Shown here piece by piece: positions 1 to 7,895 of a stretch of DNA of 64,000 nt. The notes beneath the pieces were generated by a model. That model saw only the letters and a list, made by a program, of their open reading frames with translations, did not search any database and was not told where the DNA came from. The position numbers and the translations under genes were made by a program. How positions within the stretch are numbered: the stretch's first letter is position 1; every line of letters begins with the position of its first letter. The stretch covers positions 2,141,001-2,205,000 of the forward strand of contig NZ_AP024849.1 of the NCBI RefSeq assembly GCF_019977655.1, given 5' to 3'. Origin of the DNA: Clostridium gelidum (lineage in GTDB: Bacteria > Bacillota > Clostridia > Clostridiales > Clostridiaceae).

Positions 1-360
1 TTCTGGAAGTTATTATCCCCAAATGGAGGGCAGGAAAAAGGAGCTCTATTAGAAGCTATAAATGCAAAATTTGGAAGTTTCGATGCATTTAAAGAAGCTT
101 TTGCAAAAGCTGCTGCTACAAGATTTGGTAGTGGATGGGCCTGGCTAGTAGTTAACAAGGATAAGGAGTTAGAAGTTGTATCTACTGCAAATCAAGATAC
201 TCCAGTTAGTGAAGGATTGAAACCAGTATTAACATTAGATGTTTGGGAACATGCATACTATTTAAAATACCAAAACAAAAGACCAGATTATGTTGGAGCA
301 TGGTGGAGTGTTGTTAATTGGGATTTTGCTAATAAATTATATGAAGAAGCAGTGAAATAA
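1..360 (+). CDS. sodA: Superoxide dismutase (Mn/Fe type), C-terminal part
   Basis: Reading from base 1 gives about 119 residues of an iron/manganese superoxide dismutase, cut by the window edge. The family signature DVWEHAYY is present; its Asp and His are two of the metal ligands. The C-terminal alpha/beta fold is recognisable from the stretches around GSGWAWLV and VNWDF. The enzyme converts superoxide to hydrogen peroxide and oxygen in the cytoplasm. The N-terminal helical hairpin with the other two ligands lies outside the window. Whether the metal is Mn or Fe cannot be told from this part. A clear terminator follows 17 bases after the stop, so the gene ends its transcript. Confidence 0.95.
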   Translation, partial: FWKLLSPNGGQEKGALLEAINAKFGSFDAFKEAFAKAAATRFGSGWAWLVVNKDKELEVVSTANQDTPVSEGLKPVLTLDVWEHAYYLKYQNKRPDYVGAWWSVVNWDFANKLYEEAVK

Positions 361-376
361 AATTTATTTTATAAAG

Positions 377-412
377 AAGTCTACTTGGATATATATTCAG
401 GTAGACTTTTTT
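377..412 (+). terminator. Rho-independent terminator of the SOD gene
   Basis: AGTCTAC and GTAGACT form a stem that continues with weaker pairs around an AT-rich loop and is followed by a run of six T. It sits just after the SOD stop codon. Confidence 0.8.
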
Positions 413-600
413 CGGTTTGTTAAAATTACAAATTAAATTTATAATTAAAGAACATGAAGGTGAAATATTATATTCTCCCGTTTCTATATGAAAAAAATAT
501 GGATTGTACAGTAAAAAATATGCTTTTGTGGTAAAATATATATAGAAAATATTGATATTATTGAACATTCTACGATTGAATTTTCATTTGATTTAGAATA

Positions 601-802
601 AATTTTCCATATGATGATCTTTCGATTGAACCTGGAAAAACAAAATTGCAGGACTTAATTGATAATGGATTCACATATGAGTGGAGTGACACAACTAAAC
701 ATTTAGAAGAAATTGATGGAAAGAAATTTATACCACTATCAATTCACTGATCAAAAAGTATTAGAGAGTGTTACACTTGATATAAATGAACATAATATGT
801 AA
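601..802 (+). pseudogene. Decayed gene fragment, unidentified
   Basis: From 601 an open stretch reads NFPYDDLSIEPGKTKLQDLI and onward to a stop at 748-750. The +1 frame then continues plausibly (TDQKVLESVTLDINEHNM) to a stop at 800-802. There is no start codon with a ribosome-binding site, and a stop lies just upstream. It looks like a frameshifted remnant of a small secreted or lipoprotein-like gene. The rest of the 361-847 interval shows only the SOD terminator and AT-rich DNA. Confidence 0.4.
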
Positions 803-847
803 AAAAATCAAAATTTCATGTAATGCTTTATGGGAGAAGAGAGAAAA

Positions 848-1636
848 ATGAATAAATATTTTAAGCTTATTCTTATGTTATTATGCGGTGCAATTTTAGG
901 AGCAATACTTAGAGTTAGTAGGATTCATATGGAACTAAAGGATTGGATAATAATTTATTTTGGTGTAGTTATTAGTGCTCTGTTATTTGTGTTCACAAGA
1001 GGTATGAATAATTTGAATTCATTATATAAAGGTGAATATAATAAGGCAATTGAAAGTTTTAAGAAAACTATGAAAAAGCATGGGAGAAATACAAAAATAG
1101 TAAATGCGATGCTATATAATATCTCAGTTTGTCACCATAGAAAAGGTGATTTTTATGAAGTGGAAAGCTGTTTAGATAAAATGGATTTAAAGAGCTGTGA
1201 TGAAAATATAAAGTGGGGATACTTTTTTTTAAGGGCAAGCAGTTTAATACTTTTAGAAGAAAATGTACATGCAGCTATAGAATATTATGAAAAAGCAGTA
1301 GAACTTTTCAATCCAGAAGAAGCTTATCCTATTAGAGCCTATTTTGAAACAGTAAAAGGAAATCAAAAGGAAGCTTTAAGGTATATAGAAGCCTATGTTA
1401 ATAAAGAAAAAAGGAGAAAAGTGATTTTTAGTTTGAAAAAATCTACTCTTGTTTATGACAAATTTACTTATGATATAGAATATAATTATTTTCTTGGAAT
1501 GACCTATCTAAAATTAAATGAACCAGAATTAGCAAAAGAATATTTTAGTAAGGCAAGTAAGAGTCAGTATGAAAATTATTTTTCAAAGAAGGCAGGAGAA
1601 TATATGGAAAAGGACTCGTTACAAAATAATAATTAA
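848..1636 (+). CDS. Membrane-anchored tetratricopeptide-repeat protein
   Basis: The protein is 262 residues from the ATG at 848, which follows GGGAGAAGAGAG. A second in-frame ATG at 830 has no ribosome-binding site. Residues about 5-20 and 30-50 are two hydrophobic helices, so the protein is probably held in the membrane. The rest is helical with TPR-like repeats; clear units contain YKGEYNKAIESF, AAIEYYEKAVELF and YLKLNEPELAKEYF. TPR proteins act as scaffolds for protein-protein contacts; no catalytic motif is visible and the partner is unknown. The gene stands alone, and its terminator stem begins inside the last codons. Confidence 0.75.
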   Translation: MNKYFKLILMLLCGAILGAILRVSRIHMELKDWIIIYFGVVISALLFVFTRGMNNLNSLYKGEYNKAIESFKKTMKKHGRNTKIVNAMLYNISVCHHRKGDFYEVESCLDKMDLKSCDENIKWGYFFLRASSLILLEENVHAAIEYYEKAVELFNPEEAYPIRAYFETVKGNQKEALRYIEAYVNKEKRRKVIFSLKKSTLVYDKFTYDIEYNYFLGMTYLKLNEPELAKEYFSKASKSQYENYFSKKAGEYMEKDSLQNNN

Positions 1637-1653
1637 GTAACGAGTCCCTTTTT
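1612..1653 (+). terminator. Strong terminator overlapping the TPR gene end
   Basis: GGACTCGTTAC and GTAACGAGTCC are a perfect 11-base inverted repeat followed by CTTTTT. The left arm lies inside the coding sequence. Confidence 0.9.
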
Positions 1654-1657
1654 ACTT

Positions 1658-1774
1658 TTAAGCTACATCAATTTTTGTAACATTTTTCGCTGTTAATGAA
1701 GCTACAGATTTCTTTACTAAAGCTCCAGATGCAGTAAAGAATATATTCTTTGAAATAATGGTATCCTAAAACCT
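1658..1774 (-). pseudogene. C-terminal remnant of a DUF2922/DUF1659-like small protein
   Basis: Read on the minus strand, the segment gives DTIISKNIFFTASGALVKKS followed by VASLTAKNVTKIDVA and a stop. This is the usual ending of the short DUF2922-type proteins common in clostridia. The N-terminal half is missing: homology stops at 1774, where a different relic on the plus strand begins. No function is known for the family. Confidence 0.5.
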
Positions 1775-1911
1775 ATGAAGAAATGGAATTTGGTGATTGT
1801 GAAGCTGTTAAGTTATCGTGTACTCGGGAAAAACCAAACCTTAGATTTATTAACTTTGAATCAAGGAAATATGATTATAAGGAGCTTGAAAAGAAACTTT
1901 TAGGGTGGTGA
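1765..1911 (+). pseudogene. C-terminal remnant of an unidentified gene upstream of the endolysin
   Basis: An open stretch of 48 codons without a start ends LEKKLLGW, eight bases before the GH25 gene. It abuts the opposite-strand DUF2922-like relic, so a deletion or recombination joined two truncated genes here. By position it could be the tail of a phage lysis or structural gene, but I do not recognise it. Confidence 0.35.
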
Positions 1912-1918
1912 GGAAAAA

Positions 1919-2665
1919 ATGGGATATATTAAGGGAATAGATATATCAAATAATAATGGGAATATTGATTTTAGCCAAGCTGCAGCAGATGGTGTTGAGT
2001 ATGTTTATGTAAAAGCTACAGAGGGCAAAACCTTTCAAGATAGCAAAATGGAAGGTTTTTATAATGAATGTAAAACAAATGGCTTAAAGGTTGGAGCATA
2101 TCATTTTTTAGTTAGCACAAGCTCTCCAGAAGCACAGGCAGAAAACTTTTATAAGAAGATTAAAGATTATGAGTGGGATCTGATTCCTATGTTAGATATT
2201 GAAACTGAATTTGAAGGATTATGTGATTTTGTAATTAGATTTATGAAGGCATTTAAGGAATTATGCCCATTTCAACTAGGCATTTATTCTTATACAAGCT
2301 TTATATCTAATTTAGAAGATATACAAAACATTATAAAAGATTATCCTTTTTGGGAAGCAAATTATAATAATGATCCCTGGAACCTGCCTTCTAATTTTTT
2401 TGCATTTAGAATAGGTCATCAATATACTGAAAATGGAGAAATTCTTGGAGCACGTGGAAAATGTGATGTAAATTCATTTACGGAAGATGTTTTGCTTAAA
2501 AGCATAGGTATTACACTCGGAACTTGGAAAAATGAGAATAATAAATGGTGGTATAAGCATATGGACGGAAGTTATACTAAAGAATCATGGGAATTCATAG
2601 ATGGAAAGTGGTATTTATTTGATGCTGATGGTTGGATGATTTACGATTGGAAACAGGATGAATAA
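1919..2665 (+). CDS. GH25 muramidase (phage-type endolysin) with a shortened cell-wall-binding end
   Basis: The protein is 248 residues; the start follows GAGGAAAAA. Residues 1-195 form a glycoside hydrolase family 25 lysozyme domain that cleaves the N-acetylmuramic acid-N-acetylglucosamine bond in peptidoglycan. Asp8 in GIDIS and the pair Asp93/Glu95 in LDIE match the family's active site. There is no signal peptide, as in phage endolysins that need a holin. Residues about 200-248 carry aromatic choline-binding-type repeats (NKWWYKHMDGSYTKESW, GKWYLFDADGWM). The reading frame stops after QDE, but the same frame continues past the stop with another repeat, so the C-terminus has probably been lost by mutation. 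The domain should still be catalytically competent. Confidence 0.85.
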   Translation: MGYIKGIDISNNNGNIDFSQAAADGVEYVYVKATEGKTFQDSKMEGFYNECKTNGLKVGAYHFLVSTSSPEAQAENFYKKIKDYEWDLIPMLDIETEFEGLCDFVIRFMKAFKELCPFQLGIYSYTSFISNLEDIQNIIKDYPFWEANYNNDPWNLPSNFFAFRIGHQYTENGEILGARGKCDVNSFTEDVLLKSIGITLGTWKNENNKWWYKHMDGSYTKESWEFIDGKWYLFDADGWMIYDWKQDE

Positions 2666-2770
2666 AGGACGATGGAAAAGGATTATTGTTTTTATTCAAA
2701 TGGCGAAATGATTCATGATAACGATATTTATGGATATAAATTTGATAGTAATGGGGTGGCTGTTAAATAA
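2666..2770 (+). pseudogene. Severed last cell-wall-binding repeat of the GH25 lysozyme
   Basis: Directly after the TAA at 2663-2665, the same frame stays open for 34 codons, reading CFYSNGEMIHDNDIYGYKF then DSNGVAVK and a stop. Endolysins of this kind normally end this way. A nonsense change or small indel near 2660 separated it from the enzyme. Confidence 0.6.
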
Positions 2771-2820
2771 ATGATGTGGATTTTTTAGACAGGGATTCCA
2801 TGCGCTTCGCCTCCACCATG

Positions 2821-2856
2821 AAACCTACGGAAATCTTAATTGATTTTTGTAGGTTT
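2821..2856. terminator. Terminator between convergent genes
   Basis: AAACCTAC and GTAGGTTT pair around a 20-base loop. The hairpin lies between the lysozyme relic on the plus strand and the RHH-type gene on the minus strand and could serve both. Confidence 0.6.
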
Positions 2857-3334
2857 ATTCATTATTATTTTTAATATATTCATAATAATAACAAATAGCT
2901 TCATCAACAATGGTATTTAAATAAATATTATCATCACTATGAATGACTTTGATTTTACTTAAGATTCTTATAGTAGAGCGCCTTAAGGTATAAGATCTCA
3001 CCATATCAAAAGCTTCACCATCAATAGACGGAGTTCTGCCATTTGGATTAGCTTTTAAGGTTCTATGATCTAAATTTTCTTTTTTATTATCAGAATCAAA
3101 GGTGCTTTTATTAGAAGTTAAATTTGATGGAGGTGTGATTAAAGCGCTTGGAGAACTTATAGATTGCTCAATAGGTTCTTCCTCAGAGTCAAAAGAAAAT
3201 GACTTTAAAAGAGTTCCTTCTAATTTAAGCTCTCCTTCAGAGAAAGTAAATATATCTGCTGACTCATTTTCATTAGTAGAAAAATCATCCTTAATTTCAC
3301 CTTTGCTTTTTGAATTTTTTATAGCCATGTTCAT
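2855..3334 (-). CDS. Putative ribbon-helix-helix DNA-binding protein
   Basis: The protein is 159 residues; the start follows GAAGGGAA. Residues 1-105 are polar, rich in Ser, Glu and Asn, and probably disordered. Residues about 112-155 contain RSYTLRRSTIRILSKIK, a likely beta strand leading into a helix, then NIYLNTIVDEAICYYYEYI. This matches the pattern of ribbon-helix-helix (MetJ/Arc) repressors, which dimerise to bind DNA as transcription or plasmid-partition regulators. The promoter side of the gene carries two arrays of short tandem repeats (3513-3560 and 3599-3662), as expected for an RHH protein binding iterated sites. The fold assignment is by eye; the target is unknown. Confidence 0.55.
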   Translation of the reverse strand: MNMAIKNSKSKGEIKDDFSTNENESADIFTFSEGELKLEGTLLKSFSFDSEEEPIEQSISSPSALITPPSNLTSNKSTFDSDNKKENLDHRTLKANPNGRTPSIDGEAFDMVRSYTLRRSTIRILSKIKVIHSDDNIYLNTIVDEAICYYYEYIKNNNE

Positions 3335-3512
3335 TAATATTCCCTTCCTCTCTATACTTTAATTTTCTCGTGATATCTTCTATAAATATGCAGCAATTAT
3401 AGCGGGATGAAGGTCACTACTTGCAATAGATTTAATTACCCTTCATATAAGATATATAAAGATATTGAAAATATATAAATACTTTAATAGGAAAATATTA
3501 AAATTTTTTTAT

Positions 3513-3560
3513 AGATTTATAGATTTATATATTTATAGATTTATAGATTTATAGATTTAT
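3513..3560. repeat. Six tandem 8-bp repeats (AGATTTAT)
   Basis: Five exact copies of AGATTTAT and one ATATTTAT variant run head to tail, about 180 bases upstream of the RHH-type gene start. This is iteron-like; simple AT-rich slippage is the alternative. Confidence 0.8.
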
Positions 3561-3598
3561 ATGAAACTATATTAAAATAAAAATAGGTTTAAATATTT

Positions 3599-3662
3599 CT
3601 AGGAAAATATGTTTATAGGAAAACATGTTTATAGGAATATATTTTTAAAGGTACATATGTTT
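3599..3662. repeat. Four degenerate tandem 16-bp repeats (ATAGGAAAACATGTTT-like)
   Basis: Successive units are CTAGGAAAATATGTTT, ATAGGAAAACATGTTT, ATAGGAATATATTTTT and AAAGGTACATATGTTT. They lie beside the 8-bp array. The core ACATGT is palindromic. The remainder of the 3335-3823 gap is AT-rich and shows no gene. Confidence 0.65.
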
Positions 3663-3771
3663 AAAGAAAAATAGTTTGCTATGTAAATATGAAAATATAT
3701 AAATATTTATAGGAAACATCAGGGATTGAAGAGATTTCACAACGAATATATAAAGGAGAATGGTGCTAATT

Positions 3772-3797
3772 TAGGACTACCATTTTAGGTAGTCCTA
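3772..3797 (-). terminator. Hairpin after the Uma2-family gene
   Basis: TAGGACTACC and GGTAGTCCTA form a perfect 10-base stem with a 6-base loop, downstream of the minus-strand nuclease gene. The T run on that strand is weak, so termination is likely but not certain. Confidence 0.5.
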
Positions 3798-3823
3798 ATT
3801 AGTTTAGAATTAAAAAATAATGA

Positions 3824-4396
3824 TTATAGATCAATAGAATTAAAGTCGATTTCTAGGTTATCATAAATGTTTACATTAACTTTATCATTAAAGGTATAAG
3901 ATGTAGGAGCATCATATCCATTTTCAGTTAATACATAAACTAATATATTCTTTTTGATAGGATTAATAATCCAATATTCTTTAACCTTAAATTTTTCATA
4001 TAAATTCAATTTTCTTATATAATCATTTCTAGGACTCCCAGGAGATACAACTTCAACAATCATATCAGGTGATCCAGTGCAACCTTTATCAGTTAATTTA
4101 CTTTTATCACAAATAACAGATATGTCGGGCTGAACTATATTTTTACTATTAACTAAGTCTTCATCATTATTTTTAAGTATTACATCAAAGGGTGCAGGAT
4201 AAACTTTACAAGGACCATTATTGTTTTTAATGTAATTTCCTAATTCCATTAAAATTGCAGTTATTATTTCTTGGTGTATTCTACTTGGAGCTGGGCTCAT
4301 ATTAATAATTTCTCCTTCTATTATCTCTATTCTTTCATTTTCATCAAAGGTGAGATAATCTGTATAAGTATAAGTTTTGATTGGATCTATTAACAT
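3824..4396 (-). CDS. Uma2 family (DUF820) PD-(D/E)XK-like nuclease
   Basis: I place the start at 4396 (MLIDPIKTY), because GGAGG lies 7-8 bases upstream; a longer frame to 4441 would bury that site. The 190-residue protein has the Uma2/DUF820 layout: an early acidic segment IEGEIINMSPAP, then QPDISV (Asp91), then SPDMIVEVVSPGSP (Glu115), then the Tyr/Lys segment DYIRKLNLYEKFKVKEYWII. The fold is restriction-endonuclease-like. Members are abundant in cyanobacteria and scattered in Firmicutes, and their biological role is unsettled. No partner gene is adjacent and the gene looks complete. Confidence 0.8.
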   Translation of the reverse strand: MLIDPIKTYTYTDYLTFDENERIEIIEGEIINMSPAPSRIHQEIITAILMELGNYIKNNNGPCKVYPAPFDVILKNNDEDLVNSKNIVQPDISVICDKSKLTDKGCTGSPDMIVEVVSPGSPRNDYIRKLNLYEKFKVKEYWIINPIKKNILVYVLTENGYDAPTSYTFNDKVNVNIYDNLEIDFNSIDL

Positions 4397-4505
4397 GAAT
4401 AAACCTCCTTCATTTATATTATTGCCTAATTTAACTCTCATAATCTTTTAATAAAATAATAGCATTAATTAAGAGTTAATTCTATAAATAAAGAAAGAAT
4501 TTTAT

Positions 4506-4722
4506 GCGAGCGAATGTGAGTCGGATAAGCATATATTAATTCATTTTTTAAATGCAGTACTTGAACTTGATGGATTAGATAAAATTAAAGAGGTATCTTT
4601 TGAAGAAAAACAATTGGATGTAACACTTTTAACTAGTGAGAAGTTAAGTATTTTAGACCTACACGTAATTACTGAAACTCAAATGAATATAAAGGAAACT
4701 CGACTCACATGTGTTCGCTGAG
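4506..4722. repeat. Inverted repeat pair flanking the 5' part of the Rpn pseudogene
   Basis: GCGAGCGAATGTGAGTCG (4506-4523) is the near reverse complement of CGACTCACATGTGTTCGCTG (4701-4720). The arms enclose about 180 bases of Rpn coding sequence. The right arm begins an insertion of about 70 bases that interrupts the gene. A small inverted or inserted element is possible; its family is unknown. Confidence 0.45.
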
Positions 4723-5411
4723 TAAGTGATTCACACAAAATCATAGATTTTGGTTCTCTACTTAATGTGGAAATTCAGCTTATAAACCAGTATAATATGA
4801 TTAAGCGAACTATATTCTACTTATCTAAAATGATATTAAGTCAGCTAAAAAAAGGTGAAGATTATTCAGCTTTGAGTAGAACTATTACCATAAACATTTT
4901 AAATTTTAATTATCTAGATGAAGATAACTTTATAAATAATTATCTTTATCATAATAAAAAAACCAAAAAAATGCTATGTGATTTATGTGAAATTATTTTT
5001 ATTGAATTACCTAAATTTAATATAGCACATAAAGATTATAATGATAAACTTCATAGATGGTTAACTTTTTTAGCAAATCCAAGTGGAGAGGAGATTCATG
5101 ATATGGCGAAAACTGATGGTGAAATAAAAGAAGCAATGGATGTATTATATGATATAAGTTCAGATAAAGAGCTTAGAAGATTAATTGACTTAAGAGAACT
5201 TGCTATTATGGATGAACAAAATAGATTGAATGGAGCTAACAAAGAAGGTAAATCAGAGCTTTTGATTATGCAACTAACAAAAAAGTTTAAAATACTTCCT
5301 GATGAATATAAAAATAAAATTATGACTTTACCAGAGGAAAAACTTGAAACTATTGGTATGGAGATATTTGATATGGAGTCTATTGAGGATCTAAAGAAAT
5401 ATATAAACTGA
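4536..5411 (+). pseudogene. Broken Rpn-family nuclease/transposase (PD-(D/E)XK)
   Basis: From 4536 the frame reads LIHFLNAVLELDGLDKIKEV through LSILDLHVITETQMNIK, then hits a stop at the inserted block near 4701-4765. It resumes as VEIQLINQYNMIKRTIFYL and runs intact to 5411. Together this is the Rpn (recombination-promoting nuclease, PDDEXK_2) family; the D-x17-21-E-x-Q core is split by the insertion. The extreme N-terminus is also missing. Intact Rpn proteins cut DNA and promote RecA-independent recombination in E. coli. The 214-codon C-terminal frame could still be translated but would lack the catalytic Asp. The last 28 codons and the 3' flank are duplicated at 7501-7700. Confidence 0.75.
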
Positions 5412-5526
5412 AAATTAAAAGTTGAAAGATTAGTTACAAAACTTACGTAACTAGTCTTTTATATTTTTAACTAAAAGTGTGTTTAAGGATATAAGTATAT
5501 AACAATTTATAGGAAACATCAGGGGT
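5327..5526. repeat. 200-bp direct repeat, copy A
   Basis: It covers the last 28 codons of the Rpn pseudogene, its terminator and the tail ending TATAGGAAACATCAGG. Copy B at 7501-7700 differs at only about ten positions. The two copies bracket the EFR1 and M23 genes. A short piece of the same tail recurs near 3708-3726. Confidence 0.9.
5427..5464 (+). terminator. Terminator of the Rpn pseudogene
   Basis: AGATTAGTTAC pairs with GTAACTAGTCT (one G-T pair) and is followed by TTTTA. The hairpin is repeated in copy B. Confidence 0.75.
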
Positions 5527-5717
5527 TAGGGGTATTTTGAATATTTTTAAACTTGTTTTTGTATTAATGTCTAATAGTGAATATTTGTTACACAAATTAT
5601 TATATGGTAATGTAATAATAATATGGTTAATGTCTAAGTAAATTGTAGTGATCGAGAAAAAAAGAGAAAAGTAGTTTTTTTCGAACAAACATTTTATTTG
5701 AAAGGTAGTGTATGTAA

Positions 5718-6542
5718 ATGGAAACAACAATTTATGTATTTAGTGGAACAGGAACAGCGTTAGCTGTGGCAAGTAAAATTGCTAGTGAGTTAGTAGGAGA
5801 AGTAGAGATAAAATCTATTGCTAAGGAGTTAATAGAAAAAAAGGAGAATGAAATTAAAGTTGAAAGTTCCAAAGTTGGATTTATATTTCCTTGTTATTAT
5901 GGTGAAATGCCAACAATTGTTACGAGTTTTGTTAGAAAATTAAATTTAGATAACACAAACTATATTTTTTCAGTAGTAACAGCAGGGGGCAACATTGGTT
6001 ACAGTTTGGAATTTCTAAAAAGGGAATTAGAAAATAAGGGGAAGAAATTAAACTATGGTAAGTCAATGATAGTATCTAGTAACTATATTGTTGCATGGTA
6101 TTATAATTTAATTGTTAGTAAAGGAGAGAAACTTAAGCAATCATTAAAAGATCAGGAAAATAAGTCTATTCAAATTGCTGTAGATGTAAAAGGTGAAAAA
6201 GAAGAGATTGAAAAGAGTAGTTATCTTCTTTATAAGATGCCCCATATACTAACCTCAAGTAAAATTGTAGAGGATACAAGACCTTGGGATAAAGAATTTA
6301 GTGCCAATGAGAAATGTAATGGTTGTAGTATTTGCATTAAAGTATGTTCTGTTAAAAATATTGTAATGAAAAATAATAAGCCGGAATTTCAACATAATTG
6401 CCAAAGATGTATGGCTTGTATACAGTATTGTCCTAATCAGGCAATAATGTTTAAGGGTAAACTATTGGATAAGCCTAGATACTTTCATCCTGATATTACT
6501 CATAAGGAAATGATAAAGTTTGTTCAAGAAAACAAAAATTGA
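5718..6542 (+). CDS. EFR1 family protein: flavodoxin-like domain fused to 2[4Fe-4S] ferredoxin
   Basis: The protein is 274 residues; the start follows AAAGGTAG. The N-terminal half has a flavodoxin-like fold with the FMN phosphate loop SGTGTA at residues 9-14. The C-terminal part carries two complete 4Fe-4S motifs: C200, C203, C206, C210 (CNGCSICIKVC) and C228, C231, C234, C238 (CQRCMACIQYC). These are the marks of EFR1-type ferrodoxins, which should carry electrons in the anaerobic cytoplasm; the partner enzyme is unknown. It stands alone, convergent with the M23 gene, inside the segment bracketed by the 200-bp direct repeats. Confidence 0.9.
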   Translation: METTIYVFSGTGTALAVASKIASELVGEVEIKSIAKELIEKKENEIKVESSKVGFIFPCYYGEMPTIVTSFVRKLNLDNTNYIFSVVTAGGNIGYSLEFLKRELENKGKKLNYGKSMIVSSNYIVAWYYNLIVSKGEKLKQSLKDQENKSIQIAVDVKGEKEEIEKSSYLLYKMPHILTSSKIVEDTRPWDKEFSANEKCNGCSICIKVCSVKNIVMKNNKPEFQHNCQRCMACIQYCPNQAIMFKGKLLDKPRYFHPDITHKEMIKFVQENKN

Positions 6543-6631
6543 ATTTTAATTTAAGATTAAAAGTATGTGTATTATATTCCAAATATAATAAGAAGGAAAA
6601 AATATGGGAAGAGGATGAAGTTTCATTTTCC

Positions 6632-7327
6632 TTAAAAGGAACCAAACCTTATCCTATCTTTATCTGTGGGAATACCATTTACTACTTTTTGCCACTCTCC
6701 ATCTTGGAATACTTCATATTGTTCAAAAGCACAAGGCAATCCGTTTGCAGTAGATATGTCACTGCTATCCATAAGCTGAAAATGCAAATGTGGAGCAAAA
6801 GAATTGCCTGAATGACCCACTTTACCAATAACTTCACCTTTCTTTACAATCTGGCCAACTGAAACCTGAATAGACCCTGTTTGAAGATGGACTAACCCAG
6901 CATATACATGGTCGCCACATTCCATAATGATGTAGTTGCCAGCAACTGATTGTATGTCGTCTTTTTTCGGATCAAAATAATGAGCATTTTTATAAGCATT
7001 AGACATATCTAAAAGCAAATTCGTTCGTCCTCGTTCTTTATAACCGTCCTCGGATTTGACAATGATCCCATCGCAAGGTGCATATACTTCTTGGCCAAAG
7101 CAATAATATTCATTTAAGGGAACACCAAAAAGAAGATATTGCGCCAAGCTAACGCGATAGGCGGGCAAGCCCTTTCTTTCCCAATCCACTTGTATAAAGT
7201 CATAAGCATATCTTGTTCCTAACTGGTCTGTTCCGTGACTTGGAATTTTTGTCCCTGGAGTGTTAGGAGAGAGCCATTCTCCCCTCAAAGGAAACTCTAC
7301 AATTATGGGCTCACGCGCTTCAATCAT
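6632..7327 (-). CDS. M23 (LytM-like) metallopeptidase-domain protein
   Basis: I chose the ATG at 7327 because AGGAGG lies six bases upstream; the frame extends in phase to 7387, so a 251-residue form is possible. The 231-residue protein shows M23 features: a histidine/aspartate region IPSHGTDQLGTRYAYDF, a barrel segment QEVYAPCDGIIVKSEDG, HVYAGLVHLQTGSI, and the zinc-binding HLHF near residue 183. M23 enzymes cut peptide bridges of cell-wall peptidoglycan, but this one has no signal peptide. Base composition is clearly richer in GC than its neighbours, suggesting transfer from another Firmicute. Confidence 0.75.
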   Translation of the reverse strand: MIEAREPIIVEFPLRGEWLSPNTPGTKIPSHGTDQLGTRYAYDFIQVDWERKGLPAYRVSLAQYLLFGVPLNEYYCFGQEVYAPCDGIIVKSEDGYKERGRTNLLLDMSNAYKNAHYFDPKKDDIQSVAGNYIIMECGDHVYAGLVHLQTGSIQVSVGQIVKKGEVIGKVGHSGNSFAPHLHFQLMDSSDISTANGLPCAFEQYEVFQDGEWQKVVNGIPTDKDRIRFGSF

Positions 7328-7500
7328 CTCATACCTCCTATCCATCCATTCTTTACCAACATTTCCGTGCCTTTTTCCATTCCACATTGTAACTCACATT
7401 TTCAAACCCCTCTAAATAATAGTATCATATGGAGTGGAATAATTCATTAAATGATTAAAATTGTGGTGAAGGAAATGGTGATTAAGTAGAAAAGAATCAA

Positions 7501-7700
7501 TTTACCAGAGGAAAAACTTGAAACTATTGGTACGGAGATATTTGATATGGAGTCTATTGAAGATCTAAAGAAATATATAAACTGAAAATTAAAAGTTGAA
7601 AGATTAGTTACAAAACTTACGTAACTAGTATTTTATGTTTTTAACTAAAAGTGTGTTTGGAAATATAAGTATATAACAATTTATAGGAAACATCAGTGGT
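7501..7700. repeat. 200-bp direct repeat, copy B (Rpn gene tail)
   Basis: It contains the last 27-28 codons of an Rpn gene (PEEKLETIGTEIFDMESIED) plus terminator and tail, without the rest of the gene. It is the duplicate of 5327-5526. The flanking 7388-7500 and 7701-7895 hold no other gene. Confidence 0.9.
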
Positions 7701-7705
7701 TTAGA

Positions 7706-7735
7706 GAGGAGTTTAGTTTTAAGCTCCTATTTTTA
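7706..7735. terminator. Weak hairpin upstream of the helicase gene
   Basis: AGGAGTTT and AAGCTCCT pair with one G-T pair, followed by ATTTTTA. It may insulate the defence operon from upstream reading. Confidence 0.4.
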
Positions 7736-7895
7736 TGCTCACATATAATATATTGCATTGCAGATGTTATACAAGAAGGAATTTTGTATTTTATATAGAA
7801 TATTAAGTAATAATAGTATTTTATGGGAATAAAGGCACACTTTTGGTATGATATTTTTTATGTGCCTAACTCGAATGAGAAGGGAAGCTATAATA

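Noticed and set aside
329..568. Minus-strand open frame of 79 codons overlapping the SOD terminator
   Set aside because: Low-complexity AT-rich text, no ribosome-binding site, and it runs through the terminator and into the SOD gene.
3500..3670. CRISPR-like spacing of AT-rich repeats
   Set aside because: The units are 8 and 16 bases, directly joined and without spacers, so this is not a CRISPR array.
6539..6811. Open frame of 90 codons after the EFR1 gene
   Set aside because: Most of it is antisense to the M23 gene, whose domain motifs are convincing; no ribosome-binding site.
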